Below are positions 43,801-55,860 of a stretch of DNA of 64,000 nt, in pieces (the stretch's first letter is position 1; every line of letters begins with the position of its first letter). The position numbers were made by a program, and so were the translations under genes. The DNA is taken from contig CAXKWD010000002.1 in NCBI GenBank assembly GCA_964059195.1, positions 169,452,559 to 169,516,558 on the forward strand, read 5' to 3'. Under the pieces are notes generated by a model. The model saw only the letters and a list, made by a program, of their open reading frames with translations, made no database searches and had not been told where the DNA came from. The stretch is from Ectobius pallidus (lineage: Eukaryota > Arthropoda > Insecta > Blattodea > Ectobiidae).

Positions 43801-46800
43801 GGGTCATTCCATATTAAATCAACAAATTTTAAGAAAATTTCTTGCCGCACCATTTTTTATTTTGATGAAATTTGGTAGGTGATGTGTACCAGTCTTCTGA
43901 ACCCCAAAACAAATCTTGTTATACCTCTAAAAAATTTTACTCCTGAGATATAGGCATTTGTTTGGAACACGAACAAGCAAAAAATGTAATTCCAGACCTA
44001 TTTTCTGAAAGCCGTAGAATTTCTATTTGAATCAGTAGGATGATCAAATAGGGCTCATTGGAAAGCTTAAAGAATGGACTTTCATTTGTGCATACTAAAT
44101 TGGATTTAAGTTAAGTCTAAACAGACGTTTCTAGGGCTCTAATCTTCGTTCGTGAACTGTCGTTTTGCGTAACTTTAGGCATTAAAAAAACAATGAAGGA
44201 CTTGGAGTAACAGGCCAATTTTTTTTCCTGTTACACTTATATATGAGGAGTATGTGTAGGAAAAAAACTGAGCTGTTACTGGTGGTCCTTCACCCTGAAA
44301 AATTTGCTTAAACTTCGAAAAAAATGTAAATCGGGCTTTTTCTCGGTCCCAAAAAGTAATGTGGGACAGGTGATAAAAATCTGAAAATGCTAAGATGAGA
44401 AGCCCTTATAGTGTACTTTAAAATAAAAACAAAATCATTTTGTGACTGGAAGGGATAGAGGAGCTACAAGCCTTTGAAGTATCAAGAAAACAACACTTGA
44501 CCGCTACTGAAAATAGGCTAAGCAGATAGGATAATTACCACAAAATTTAATTTAAACTTACATAAAATATAAAACATTTATTTACAAATGAGAATTTTCC
44601 TCAGTCATACAAATTTCTGATTTTTTGTAATTTTTCTAGCAATTTTTCACATTTAACTTCTTTTTAAGCTACATTGATGGCAATTTCAAGTACTGTATTT
44701 AGAAACCATTCTTATCCTGGTTTATTAGGTGTAGGTACTGCATTAAACTCTACTCTTCTATACAGTATATTGAATTATATGTTAACTGTTATAATAGGAT
44801 AAGTTCTGGACACGCACTGTTCATTGGAGTCTGGTTGCTGACCAAGTCATGTTTGAATATGCATAGCTTCATATGATCCAGCCCCTCTGTTCAATGCTGT
44901 TCACTATCCACTTACTGAGCTGACTCACAGCAAGTAGGTTGTGTTTGTGCTTCATTATCTTTTGATTAGTTTATTTTTTTTTTTTAATTATTACTATTGT
45001 TATTTTGTGCTGAATACATGCTATTGAAATTGTTACCAGTATATTACTATGATTGAGTGTTCTTGTTCTGTTGGCATCTTCAAAGGAGAGGTATGTCATA
45101 AATTATCTTACTCTAGGTCTTCAGTACTCAATACTATTTCCGAGTTCACTGAAGAACAAAAAACATTACTTTCAATTAGATCTGGTTGCGATGATATAAA
45201 ATGTTTCACAAGGCTGAATTTTTGGACAGATACTTCCAAATTTTATGTACGGTCTTGCTCTGACCCCTACAGTGTTCACTCAAAACCTATTAAAAATCTC
45301 TTTCAGATAAATATCAATGACACTCTCCATGTGCAATCCTGAGCTGAAATTAATCCCAGGGAAGGTATTGTGCACAAATGTTTAAAAAACATTAAAAATC
45401 CAAAACAAGGAACAGAGACCGGTAATGATAGTGAAGATGAATGCCCAGACATTTATAAACCTGAAACCATTTTGTTGAAACAGTTAATGATGCTTGGTCA
45501 GTCCTTGGTATTTCTCCTGTTAAGGTGCAGAAGCAGTCAGTTGAAGCTAGACCCTCAGTGTTAACAAATAAAGTTAGTAAGATAGTCAAATCTATAACAG
45601 GAAAGTAAAGTAAGTCTTTTGATTTGAACAGTTCAACTGATAATGAGGAATTTTCAATGAACATGCAGCCTGCCAGTTTAGCGAATGAGTGCAAGCAACT
45701 AATTCACAAGCTTAAAGAAAAAAATGAGAGTTGCATCAACTACTAAAGAACATTGTAAGTTTAGCTCCTAGTAGTTGGAGTATTAGTAAAGTTCAGAGTG
45801 AGTTTAATGTCAGCCAATACTTAGCCCGCCAGTCAAGAAATTTAGTGAAAAAGAACGGGATTTTGCCACAGAATAAGGAGAACAGGACTAGGAATAAACT
45901 TGATGAAGTTTCAGTCAAAACTGTACAAGACTTCTACGAAAATGATGAGTACAGCAGATAGATGCCAAGGAAAAGGGACTGTGTATCTGATAGATGACCT
46001 AATGGAGAAAAAGGTTAACATACAGAAAAGGTTAATTTGATGTAACCTTAAATAGCTTTATGCAGCTTTTAGTGTTTAATGCATTACCTACATCCAAAAA
46101 ACCAGGATAAGAATGGTTTCTAAATACAATAGTTGAAAATACAGTAGGCTATTTGAAATTGCCATCAATGTATCTTAAAAAGAAGTTAAATGTGAAAAAT
46201 TGCTAGAAAAATTACAAAAAATCAGAAATTTGTATGACCGAGGAAAATTCTCATTTGTAAATAAATGTTTTATATTTTATGTAAATTTAAATTAAATTTT
46301 GTGGTAATTATCCTGTCTGCCTAGCCTATTTTCAGTAGCGGTCAAGTGTTGTTTTCTTGATACTTCAAAGGCTTGTAGCTCCTCTATCCCTTCCAGTCAC
46401 AAAATGATTTTGTTTTTATTTTAAAGTACACTATAAGGGCTTCTCATCTTAGCATTTTCAGATTTTTATCACCTGTCCCACATTACTTTTTGGGACCGAG
46501 AAAAAGCCCGATTTACATTTTTTTCGAAGTTTAAGCAAATTTTTCAGGGTGAAGGACCACCAGTAACAGCTCAGTTTTTTTCCTACACATACTCCTCATA
46601 CATAAGTGTAACAGGAAAAAAAAATTGGCCTGTTACTCCAAGTCCTTCATTGTTTTTTTAATGCCTAAAGTTACGCAAAACGACAGTTCACAAACGAAGA
46701 TTAGAGCCCTAAAAACGTCTGTTTAGACTTAACTTAAATCTAATTTAGTATGCACAAATGAAAGTCCATTCTTTAAGCTTTCCAATGAGCCCTATTTTAT

Positions 46801-47033
46801 CATCCTACTGATTCAAATAGAAATTCTATGGCTTTCAGAAAATAGGTCTGAAATTACATTTTTTGCTTGTTCGTGTTCCAAACAAATGCCTATATCTCAG
46901 GAGTAAAATTTTGTTGAGGTATAACAAGATTTGTTTTGGGGTTCAGAAGACTGGTACACATCACCTACCAAATTTCATCAAAATCAAAAATGGTGCGGCA
47001 ACGCCCATTTGTTGATTTAATATGGAATGACCC
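43801..47033. mobile_element. DNA transposon with ~950 bp inverted repeats
   Basis: Ends GGGTCATTCCATATTAAATC and its complement; TATG flanks both sides (43797-43800, 47034-47037), a 4 bp target duplication. Arms 43801-44748 and 46073-47033 are near-identical inverted repeats. The 1.3 kb centre holds broken transposase sequence. The end sequence is related to the outer element at 31741. A 4 bp duplication with very long arms suggests a Sola-type element, but I could not confirm that. Confidence 0.8.
45049..46075 (+). pseudogene. Transposase N-terminal and middle fragments
   Basis: Frames 45049-45342, 45370-45564 and 45731-45961 with gaps. Recognisable blocks: a Cys-rich start (MIECSCSVGIF), VQKQSVEARPS, a helical stretch ANECKQLIHKLKEKNES, LLKNIVSLAPSSWSISKVQSEFNVS with a helix-turn-helix look, and VKTVQDFYENDEYSR followed by a stop and MPRKRDCVSD. 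I recall the FY..DE.SR..P.KKD block from transposases in invertebrate genomes. The catalytic domain is missing. Confidence 0.5.
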
Positions 47034-47037
47034 TATG

Positions 47038-47562
47038 ATGAATAAAACAATATTCCAATAATGTTAATTTATAATTACGACTAAGAAAAACTAAATAAGT
47101 AACACTAAAGTTTGTTAAATACTAGAGCACTTGAACAGAGCACTTCTTCACTCACATACATAATGACTAAAAAGTCCTGTAGTGACTGGGGTTTCAAGAT
47201 TTATTTAAAGATTTATTACCCAAATGTAAAAGGTTTACAAAGCTTTGTCAAGTACATGAATTGAACAAAATAAATTTTAGTTAGTTTCTAGGTTATAAAC
47301 TTATATTAAAAATTAATAAACTGGTATAATTTACTGAATAAAGCCTACATAGCCTATCTTATAATTTAGTCCTTTCTATATGTTATACTTTTTTAAAATT
47401 CAACTATTGTATAAAAGGTATTTTCTACTAGAAAAGATTTTATCCTTCTTAGCTTCAATTTATTATTTTATATTTTTTTCAGTGTATGAGGTAAGTGATT
47501 GTATAGGTCCTTTGCAAGAATTCCTATACACTTGTTGCCTAAAGAACCTCTCAAGTTGTAAA
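47038..47562. other. Interior of the outer transposon, no feature recognised
   Basis: AT-rich, no coding motif. Lies between the 3.2 kb transposon and the next inverted-repeat element. Confidence 0.4.
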
Positions 47563-48366
47563 GGGGCTGTCACATTGGATCGATCGAGCGACAGCGACCG
47601 ACCGACTGATATAACGAACCTATAGACAGCAGTGGTACCAGTCACATAGCATCAATCGCCAGCGATCAACAACGAGGGTGAGGTATCAATTGGTCTGTGA
47701 AATCAAACCTGTCTGTTTTTCAATCGACAGTCGATGGCAAATGGTGGTAGCACTTCAAAGCTTCGTACCCACCTGAATTTCAGAATTGATGCTGGAAGAT
47801 TTAACTTACACTATAATGTCGCTTTAGACTCATATTTGAATGAAATAGAATTGCACGAATCATTTAAGGCACTTAAAACAATATCTTCTGATGTAATTTA
47901 ATTTTACAAATACAAATATACATCGAGTTGTAGCACCTAGCAGTGGGCGATCGAACAACAACAAACAACAAACCTCTTTCGCTCGGCCGACTGATGAAGC
48001 TTGAAGTAAACAGATGTAGTCTGAGATAGTAGGCATAATATTAAACCCTACATTCCAACACATGTAGTATGATTCAAATTATAAGAACCATTTCCGCCTA
48101 TATACTAGTAATTGTTTCAACACCACTTAACGTACTTGAGTCTGAATGTGAATAAACTTTTGGGATATATACATTAATACATTTAAATTTATTTTAACAT
48201 ATCTTTATACATTATCATTTAAGTTGAATTGCTCTTTTTGTACAATTAATTTTCATAATAGAAAACCTGAATTTAGTATATACAGAAAACCAACTTATTC
48301 AGATAATATTATAAATAATAAATCTAACCACCCAAACAGCCATAAAAAAAAGCGGCAATAAATAGT

Positions 48367-49044
48367 ATGATATATAGACTAATTCAAATTCCTATGAATA
48401 AACACAACTACAATGAAGAGTTCAAAATCATTTTACAAATAGCACATAAGAACGGTTATAACGAATCCCTAGTCTTCAATATGTTAAAGAAACACAAGAA
48501 TAAAATTATAAATTCCAAAAATCGTACTTCAACATTAAGTAGCCAACAAACAGTTAAGAATAATAAAGAAAACTCAAATTTTGTAACATTCAATTTCACT
48601 GCCAACAGAATCCATAAGATAATAAAACCTATTACTCAACAAAATGTATCTATAGCATTTAAAACAAATAATAGTCTTAGAAAGCAACTACAAAAACAAG
48701 ATAGTAATAAAGAAAACCTACTAAACCTAAGTGGTGTTTACAAACTAACATGCAAAGATTGCAAACAAGTTTACATCGGGCAGACAGGGAGAACATTTAA
48801 AACGAGATATAGCGAACACATAAAAGATTTTAAATATAACCGCAATAGATCTAATTTTGCAAACCATTTGATAAATAATAACCATGGTTTAAATGATATA
48901 AATAGTACTCTAGAAATATATTTAAATAAATCCAATATAATCAATGAAAACTTAGTAGACAGTAACGCCCTCTTTGAAATCTACAAAAACTATAAAACAC
49001 GCAAGAAGCAATTTAAACAACCAGTACCCAGTCAGCCACCATAG
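48367..49044 (+). CDS. PLE GIY-YIG endonuclease (polymerase lost)
   Basis: 225 codons. The first third is the linker after the reverse transcriptase (YNEEFKIILQIAHKNGYNES). The nuclease motif is GVYKLTCKDCKQVYIGQTGR, with GVY, CxxC, YIG and the following Arg; then FKTRYSEHIKDF and FANHLINNNH, ending in a basic tail. Compared with PLE1 the spacing is the same but the sequence is clearly different, so it belongs to another PLE lineage. Alone it could at most be an endonuclease. Confidence 0.8.
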   Translation: MIYRLIQIPMNKHNYNEEFKIILQIAHKNGYNESLVFNMLKKHKNKIINSKNRTSTLSSQQTVKNNKENSNFVTFNFTANRIHKIIKPITQQNVSIAFKTNNSLRKQLQKQDSNKENLLNLSGVYKLTCKDCKQVYIGQTGRTFKTRYSEHIKDFKYNRNRSNFANHLINNNHGLNDINSTLEIYLNKSNIINENLVDSNALFEIYKNYKTRKKQFKQPVPSQPP

Positions 49045-49649
49045 ACACAACCTGGTACAGAGCAGAACAACAGCTGATGTAAGTAAACACAACAAATACA
49101 TATTTCCATTTAGCGACAGTGAATATAAAGAATTAATAAGATTAAATTCATTTTTTAGATGGACTGAAGATGGCACAAGAAATTTGGTGTCGAAATGCAT
49201 ATCCAAGATATTAACCACCGTTAACGACAAAAGGCCGAATCTGATAAGAATTTGTGGATTGTACAATAAATAAACGCCATAAATCAACTGCTTACAAGAG
49301 AGAAAATTACAAAAAGACTTGTTACGGAAACAAACAGATATTTTTATAATTTTAGACTTGAGTAAAAGGAAAATTACTCTTATATTGGAATGTATATAAA
49401 TTTTTATAAGACAAGAGTTATATGATTAACTCAATATAGTTGTAAAGGGGATGAGTATACTGAAATAATCTAAATCTTTTAACCTAACGTAATATATTTT
49501 AACTTTTACTTGATGTAAAATAAATTTGCACATTGGATTTAAAAACACGTCCATGAAAGACCTGAGCTGCAAATTGGCTCATTATATCTTGTATTTAAGC
49601 ACGTTATTGGAGTTATTTGAAATAAAAGGTTAACCAAACGTAATATTTT

Positions 49650-50020
49650 ACAAGTTACAAAGAATTGGTTATAAATTAAATGTAAATTGAATATACAACA
49701 AGTACTCTAAGATATGAAATATTGAATGGCATAATATACTGGTTACCATTGTATTTAGCCACAATTTTACTATAGATAAATTGAAACTTTTTAACCTAAC
49801 TCAATAGTAGTTAAATCATTAATGTAGTTAATGCCAAAGTTACAAAAGAATTGGTTATAAAATAAATGTAAATTGAATATACAAGAAGTCCTTTGAAGAT
49901 AAGAGATATTTGAATGGCATAATATACTAATTACCACTGTTTTTAGCCATAATTTTAATAAAGATAAATTGAAACATTTTTAACCTAACTCAATAGTGTT
50001 AAATTCTTAAATAACACAAT
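49650..50020 (+). repeat. Two ~181 bp tandem copies in PLE2 3' region
   Basis: AAGTTACAAA-GAATTGGTTATA and the following sequence down to TTTTTAACCTAACTCAATAG occur from about 49651 and again from about 49832. Confidence 0.75.
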
Positions 50021-50564
50021 TGAGTGACAAGAGGTTTATATAGTAATTAAATATATTATTACTGCAATAATAATAAATCATCATAAATAAACTTTAATAG
50101 TATGTTATAATGATATAGGGCCTATAAGAAAAATTTATGAGCACATTTGTAGACAATAATTAATTGTAAAAAAGTTTATTTACATTCGGACTCAAGTACG
50201 TTAAGTGGTGTTGAAACAATTACTAGTATATAGGCGGAAATGCTTCTTATGATTTCAATTATTATCGTATACTAGTTGAAATCACATCTAAGCTTCATAA
50301 TGAAATTTATCAATGGACATGTAGTACGATATTGTGCAGGAAATAGGCAGACGTAGGCCTAACAAGGTAATATACTTTACCTCTAATATACAGTGATGAG
50401 TAGACCTAGTAAAATCATATAGGTATATAACCTATAATATTTCCGTTGATCGATGACGCTCGATGCAGTGTGACAAGGAACAGAAATTTAGTCGAGAGCA
50501 CGTGATGGCAGTCGGCTGGTCTTGATCGATCGAAGCTCAGAGTGACAGGCCACTAAGTTTCAAC

Positions 50565-51015
50565 AGGAAAGTAACATGTCACTGCTTGAGTAACTCCTGT
50601 TAGTTCCTGTTGTTATATTTACCACATGAACCATCATCATGCTATTATTAGGATAAGCTTAAATGATTAATTTTCAATTGGGTAACAACAAATTGCCAGA
50701 ATTACTACACACCTCAATTCAGATAAAAAATAATTTCAGTATGATACCATTGGAATACAATCATGAACATTTGTACACAACTTACTGAAGAGGTGTGGAA
50801 TAAAAAATATATATTTTTTTTGTAAAAATTAAAAATTTCGATTTTCAGTTTTTCATAAAAAAAACTTTTTTGAGTTTCTGGAAAAATATAGAGTAATGTG
50901 ATACAGTCAAGTTATATGTCAAATTTAAGGCCTTGTAATTCTAAAGAGAATGGTACAAATTTGGGTTTTCTAGGACAAACAGTTTTTGAGTTGTACATGT
51001 TTTTAAGGGAAGGTT
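50565..51015. repeat. Right inverted arm of outer transposon (empty-site copy)
   Basis: Reverse complement of 31930-32022, 32515-32780 and 42568-42710 joined, without the MITE and without the retrovirus. Similarity fades at about 51015. Confidence 0.8.
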
Positions 51016-51640
51016 GTAAGCACACTTGATCAAAAATGTGGATTTTCGGTGAATTAAGTATAATTTACATGTTACATAGTCGTTTTGTGCCATAAGGGTC
51101 ATAATGGCGTAGAAAATCTCTTTAACTCATTGGCATACGTTACCGGACGTTGCCGGCTGTCAGATGGGACCAATTCCTTTTCCTTTTAGTTCTGGGTTTC
51201 CCTGAGTAGATGGCACAATATGCTATGTACAAATTTACAGCTGAAAATTACGGTGAGTTTAAAATGTTTTTCACGGACGTCAGCTTAGCATATGCTTTCA
51301 TATCTACCGACTGAATGATGAAAAAACTTATCTTACATAAAAAACAATGATTTTCCAAATATATACTCATAAAAATTAGATATTTATTTTTTTGCGTATC
51401 CCTCGCTTATACTGTGCGCAACAGTGATCTAACTATATAATACAGTTCGGAAAGAACTTTTTTCAACCTTAGCATTGTGTCTTCCTGGCCAGATGACGCA
51501 ATGTTCCTGGAGTATCCGGGGTTCGAGAGGCTCTGGACGCCTGTGGAACTGAGGTGGGAGGGCCCAGGTTAAATAAGCGGAGGTTGGCAAGCCTGGAAGA
51601 TGATGGGGCCTCTCGAATAATATACTAAAAAAACATATCC
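51016..51640. other. Intergenic DNA, no feature recognised
   Basis: No gene seen. A short inverted pair around TTCGAGAGGC (51530 and 51610) was noted but has no clear meaning. Confidence 0.4.
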
Positions 51641-51645
51641 ATTAA

Positions 51646-51915
51646 ATTTTAGCATATGCAAAAACGTATGGGCCCACGCCTTGGAAAATCGAGAAAAGAG
51701 TACAGTGGGAACCGTCTTGAAGCCACTTACACAGCAACGAAGGCTCACTGAGAAGGAGCTGCAATTGTACTATGGGCAAGCTTTTAGAACTGATACAGAC
51801 AGCTTGGAAAATATGAAGAGATAAGTGTGGGCTACATTCTTCCATAGAGTTTCATCCGACATACAAGTTTTGTCCTGAATATGCACTTGGAGCACATTAT
51901 GGTACATTTTATCTT
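51646..51915 (+). pseudogene. Mutator-like transposase relic
   Basis: Two frames: MQKRMGPRLGKSRKEYSG (51657 on), then after a frameshift QQRRLTEKELQLYYGQAFR, DSLENMKR, a TAA, and VWATFFHRVSSD. The order 'KRMG-RLR', 'LT...LQ.YYG.A', 'MK..VWATFFH..S' is the signature I know from the Mutator-like transposase family common in arthropods. Only this conserved central part is present. Confidence 0.6.
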
Positions 51916-52629
51916 TAACATACTTTTTCTCTTATTTTGTTTTTTGTACAGATTTGCTCCTTTTCTTGGGAAGTATTAAGAGTAGAGATCTGATATTTGT
52001 TCCACTTACATAGTTTAGGAGCAATATACTGAATAGCGCTGGATTTATTATATCTCACATTAATCTTTTCAACAGGAAATTTTACCCTTGCGCCGATCGT
52101 TTCTTTTTTGTTCCCCGCGGCTCGGAGGGGCACGGTCGCTAATGGCACAGCATGGCTGGCAACGCTATTCTGAAGGAGTTCCATAATTTTTAACAAGACA
52201 CAGTGTATAAAGTCTCCCCTTGAAAACTGTATCAAGTCTCCCCATGTAGCCGTTTTTAATTTAAAATGTTATAAATCCATTGAACCTAACCTGAGGGCTG
52301 AAGTTTGTGGAGCATGTATGCACTTCATGTGAATCTTCAGATATAACATGTTAATTCAGCCAAGGAATATTTATAAATCAGGCAAATGAGACACATTTTT
52401 ATAGAAGAAAAAATAGGCTACATACTTTAAGGTAGGAAAATCACATTTTTTTACATAAAATTCACAGTGTTTGCAGCAGTGTCTTCTAAACAGCAGCACT
52501 AAATGGGGGAACTAAAAATCATCTGACATGAGTTAAAGCCAATTATAATCATAGAATAATGAACTTAGGGCATGTATCAAATCTCCATATATGTATAATG
52601 TGTCCCCAGTCTCCCCTACCTACATTTGT
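51916..52629. other. Intergenic DNA, no feature recognised
   Basis: Words such as AGTCTCCCC recur (52210, 52236, 52608) but no boundary or gene is evident. Confidence 0.4.
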
Positions 52630-52688
52630 ACAGTTCAAATAAAAAACAGATGGATCAAAATAAAGAAACTGAATTAACAATAATGATT

Positions 52689-52934
52689 CTACACAGTGGG
52701 TTTAATGTTTTCTGGAGTTCGAACGCTGCGTGGCCTTCCCCCTCCCTTTTTAATCATGTTACCACTTGCTCTAAAGTTTGACACCCATAAGCTAATGCTT
52801 TTCCAATCTGGAAGTGAACCACGAGGAGGAATTTGGAAGCAAAGCCGGAAAGCATGCTGGGCAGCGACAACGGAATACCCGTTTACCAGAAATGGTTCCA
52901 CAGCGTAAGCTCGTTCTTCTCCCATCCACGGCAT
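52689..52934 (-). pseudogene. Mariner-type transposase N-terminus
   Basis: 81 codons: MPWMGEERAYAVEPFLVNGY, AAQHAFRLCFQIPPRGSLP, WVSNFRASGNMIKKGGGRPR, VRTPENI. This is the N-terminal helix-turn-helix domain (DUF4817-type) that binds the ends of such elements. The catalytic part is deleted; the frame runs straight toward the left inverted repeat. Confidence 0.75.
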
Positions 52935-53626
52935 GGTTGGATACTGTACTGAATGTCAATTCCGTGATTTCAATATCCTATTCATTTTTTGTTTACTGTT
53001 TAAGGTAAACGCACCAGTCTTTGACAGTGCTCCAGTCATTGACACCCATGCTAATTTTTTTAAATATTAAGGAAAATTATTTTATTTTTTCCACTGTAAA
53101 TATATGTAAATTTAGTTCAGTTCATGTGTCATTAGTGACGAGCATCTGAGGCTAAACTCTTTCTTGGTTTGAAGGAAAAAAAATTGTGAGATTATTGCAG
53201 CACAAGTTCTTCAGATTTTCTCATTTTCGTTGCTACAACTCTTAAGGGGAGGCATTACCTTGTGTGTTAATAACAACAATTTTATATTGCTATTGATAAA
53301 TAATATTATGTAGGGCTGATCTATGATGATGAAAGAATAGATATATTATGTAAAACTTAACACTAACCTCAATCACTGATTTATAGTAGGGGTGTCAATT
53401 ACTGGTACGTTAAATTATATGATGATCCAGTTTTAGACATCCCCTGTCAATGACTGGTACAATGGTCAATATGTTGAATTGACATTATTTATTCATTAGT
53501 TGCATAGGCTGAAAATATTAGGAATTCCTATCTAGAAAATATTAACATATGACCCTTTTTACCAGTCTTTGACATGGATGTCAATCACTGGAACACCCAA
53601 CTGTCAATAATTGGAACACATTTCAG

Positions 53627-53744
53627 GTATGACTTCTAAGAGGAAGTACACCTCTGAACAAGTAGCTAAGGCCATAAAGGCTGTGGAGATGGCAAGCTGC
53701 TGCTGCCAAAACATTTCATGTTCCTAGAGTTACATTGTATTAAG
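53627..53744 (+). pseudogene. Pogo-type helix-turn-helix fragment
   Basis: MTSKRKYTSEQVAKAIKAVE, then a damaged stretch (CCCQNIS in one frame, VPRVTL in another) where the MITE enters. This matches the psq-type DNA-binding domain at the start of pogo/Tigger transposases. Confidence 0.65.
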
Positions 53745-55067
53745 CTATGTTCACACTGAGGAATTTGTTGCAAGAATATGTGTCCGGGTACATGTATAGC
53801 AACCTATTTGCCACAAGTCGTAAACCTATTGAACATATTCCTAGTTCCCGGACACAAACAGTGAATAAAATGTACCAGAAACAAGGTTTCGCCACAAGTT
53901 CTTGTTTACGCTCCGAAAGCGAAAACATTGAACAGATCCCAGCGAAAATACTATTTGCGAATGTTTCTTGTGACAGTTGACTCTGTTTGTGGTTATGATC
54001 AATCCCATGAGATATACTGCTACGTTCACGCTGTTTATTTTACGAAATCGCCGATATTTTGCTATGGAGTGCTCTAAATAGAACATAAGTCGATGTAGAA
54101 GTATTCTCCCTCACATTCATAATCCCTTTGCAGAAAATTTGAATTTAGGCCTAAGTTATAGGCACACTTCTTCCTTGAAGAGATTCTGTGTTTAATATGA
54201 AATAATCAAGAGAACATCTACATGTGCTTACTGAAAAAATTTATGAAATAGAAAAGATATTAGAACAGTATCAGAATTGAATTAGGCCTAGGCGGGATTC
54301 GTGGCAGATGATGTGTCTGTGTAGATCTTGAAGCATATTTTCAACGAAGCTGTCACATATAGCCTAATATGTGGTAAATGAAGGGTAGGCACTTCTAGCA
54401 CCTCTTATAAACGTTTAAGCACAATAATATACAATTTTAGCATGGATTATACAGTTATTTTGCGAGGTTAAACAAACCCTTTCTCTATCGACTACAATGG
54501 ATCGAAGTTATCGGCTATCGTTTCAACACCTGCCGATCGGCTTGACTGCGAAACTGCGGGCTCATAAAACACGCTCTGCTAAAGAAAGTTAAGCAAGCTT
54601 GAATTTACAAAAATTTATGCGACCGAACACATCTTTAAAGTTAAAATATTAATGGCTAATAAACCATTCTTACCGTAAAATTCAGAATTAAAAATACTGA
54701 CTGCCCAGATAAATATAAATCCCCGCTTTTTACTGCCGACTAACGTGATCCTATAGCTCGGAAGATTTAATCAGCATTAGTACAGTATAATATTGTCATT
54801 TTCTTCCGCAAATTGAGTGTTTGTGGGTTACAAACTTGTTCTGGGTGAATCATCAATTCATTTAAAGCAGAAAAAAGCAAACGTTTATGCATCTAAAGCA
54901 ATACTTGTGCCTGACAACAAATTCCTCAGTGTGAACGCTCACATGGGATATTTGTGCAAAGAACATGTACTTGGGATAAGTATCCAGAGACAAGAATCAC
55001 GGAAATGGATCTGGAATTTGTTTGGAGTATTTGTGTCTGCAACAAATTCCTCAGTGTGAACGTACCA
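53745..55067. mobile_element. MITE with GTTCACACTGAGGAA ends
   Basis: Inverted ends: CTATGTTCACACTGAGGAATTTGTTGCA-type on the left and the complement on the right (...AACAAATTCCTCAGTGTGAACGTACC). TAAG is found at both borders (53741-53744, 55068-55071), perhaps the target duplication. No transposase recognised in 1.3 kb. Confidence 0.65.
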
Positions 55068-55071
55068 TAAG

Positions 55072-55860
55072 AAATCGAGTGGTAAGAGCCCAAAAGTTTG
55101 GACCTTTCACTGTTTTGACCGAAAGCATATATGTCCTCATCCAACTACTTCGTGCTCATCACAGTCTAATTTGGCTGCACCCATGATACTGTTCTCAACA
55201 TTAAGTGTACCCTTTTTAAATTCTCATCCTACACCACCAACCACAGGTGCTGACTTGTGCAATATTGTTGGGGAGCAAGAACTGTATTTTACTAGTTAGC
55301 CTATACATAGGCCTTATATGATAACAATTTAAAAGTTGGGAGGGGTAGAAAGTACCTTGTCCCCCCAAAGTCGGTGTCTAAGCCTTCAATGCATTCTTCT
55401 ATTTTGACTATTCCCATAGCACCAATGATAACAATTTAATAAAAGTTTGGGATTGGTCAGAAAATACCTTGTCCTCCCAAAGTTGGTGCCTATGCCTTCA
55501 ACACATCTGTTCCCATAACACCATCTGGTATGCCTATATTTAGAACACAGCCTGCCCTGATGTCAAATGTACCTTCACCATTTAAAAGGATATTATTTTG
55601 GCCTGAGCCTACATCCACTAAAGATGAAAGATTACTTGGAGAAAATTTCTTCTGTAGCAACATCTGAGGCTTGGAAAACTAAAACTAAACTAAACTCCGT
55701 GAAGGGACTTGGCCTATCACCCAACCGCTGCAACATCTACCATAGGCAGATGGCAGGATTGGGGGGCATGTGGTCAGCATGCCGACACCCATGGCCGTTA
55801 ATGGTGGTTTGCATGACCAGAGCCGCTACTTCTCTATCAAGTAGCTCCTCAATTTGAATC
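55072..55860 (+). pseudogene. Pogo-type transposase C-terminal fragments
   Basis: Right after the MITE, RNRVVRAQKFGPFTVLT may continue the DNA-binding region. Near 55570 the block VPSPFKRILFWPEPTS appears and, after a frameshift, EKISSVATSEAWK (55625-55680). The 'PSPFK..LFWPEP' and 'ATSE.W' blocks are typical of pogo/jerky-type transposase tails. A direct duplication of about 108 bp lies between. Confidence 0.55.
55320..55530 (+). repeat. Tandem duplication, 108 bp unit
   Basis: GATAACAATTTAA...ACCTTGTCC-CCCAAAGT-GGTG-CTA-GCCTTCAA...ATTCCCATA-CACCA occurs at about 55320 and again at about 55428. Confidence 0.75.

Larger units (their letters stand above)
48072..50258 (+). mobile_element. Penelope-like element 2
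   Basis: Inverted terminal repeats of about 90 bp (48072-48161 and 50170-50258; TTTCCGCCTATATACTAGTA at the left end). It contains a remnant of the polymerase tail (48245-48360, frames broken: RKPEFSIYRKPTYSDN), an open GIY-YIG frame, a CTGAAGA-hairpin-GAAA motif at 49165-49196, and a 3' region with two ~181 bp tandem copies. The catalytic polymerase core is missing. Confidence 0.75.
47563..50552. mobile_element. Probable non-autonomous DNA element split by PLE2
   Basis: Diverged inverted ends: GGGGCTGTCACATTGGATCGATCGA... on the left (47563-47678) and ...GATCGATCGAAGCTCAGAGTGACAGGCC on the right (50445-50552). CCGACTG and ATCGATCAAC occur in matching order within both arms. I could not define a clean target duplication. 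About 390 bases of left interior and 190 of right interior flank PLE2. Confidence 0.5.
31741..51015. mobile_element. Old DNA transposon with long inverted arms, hosting nested insertions
   Basis: The left end is GGGTCATTCCACATCAAATC (31741), close to the end of the 3.2 kb element at 43801. Left-arm sequence is found at 31930-32022, 32515-32780 and 42568-42710, interrupted by a MITE and a retrovirus. The same sequence appears reverse-complemented, uninterrupted, at 50565-51015. The outermost 200-300 bases of the right arm are lost, so no target duplication can be confirmed. A degraded transposase C-terminus (42800-43640, minus) lies inside the left arm. Superfamily uncertain; a Sola-like element is my best guess from the end sequence and transposase fragments. 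Confidence 0.6.

Noticed and set aside
31741..51015. A single giant virus-like transposon (Maverick type)
   Set aside because: No polymerase B, retrovirus-type integrase of its own, capsid or ATPase gene outside the Gypsy element; the length is explained by nested insertions.
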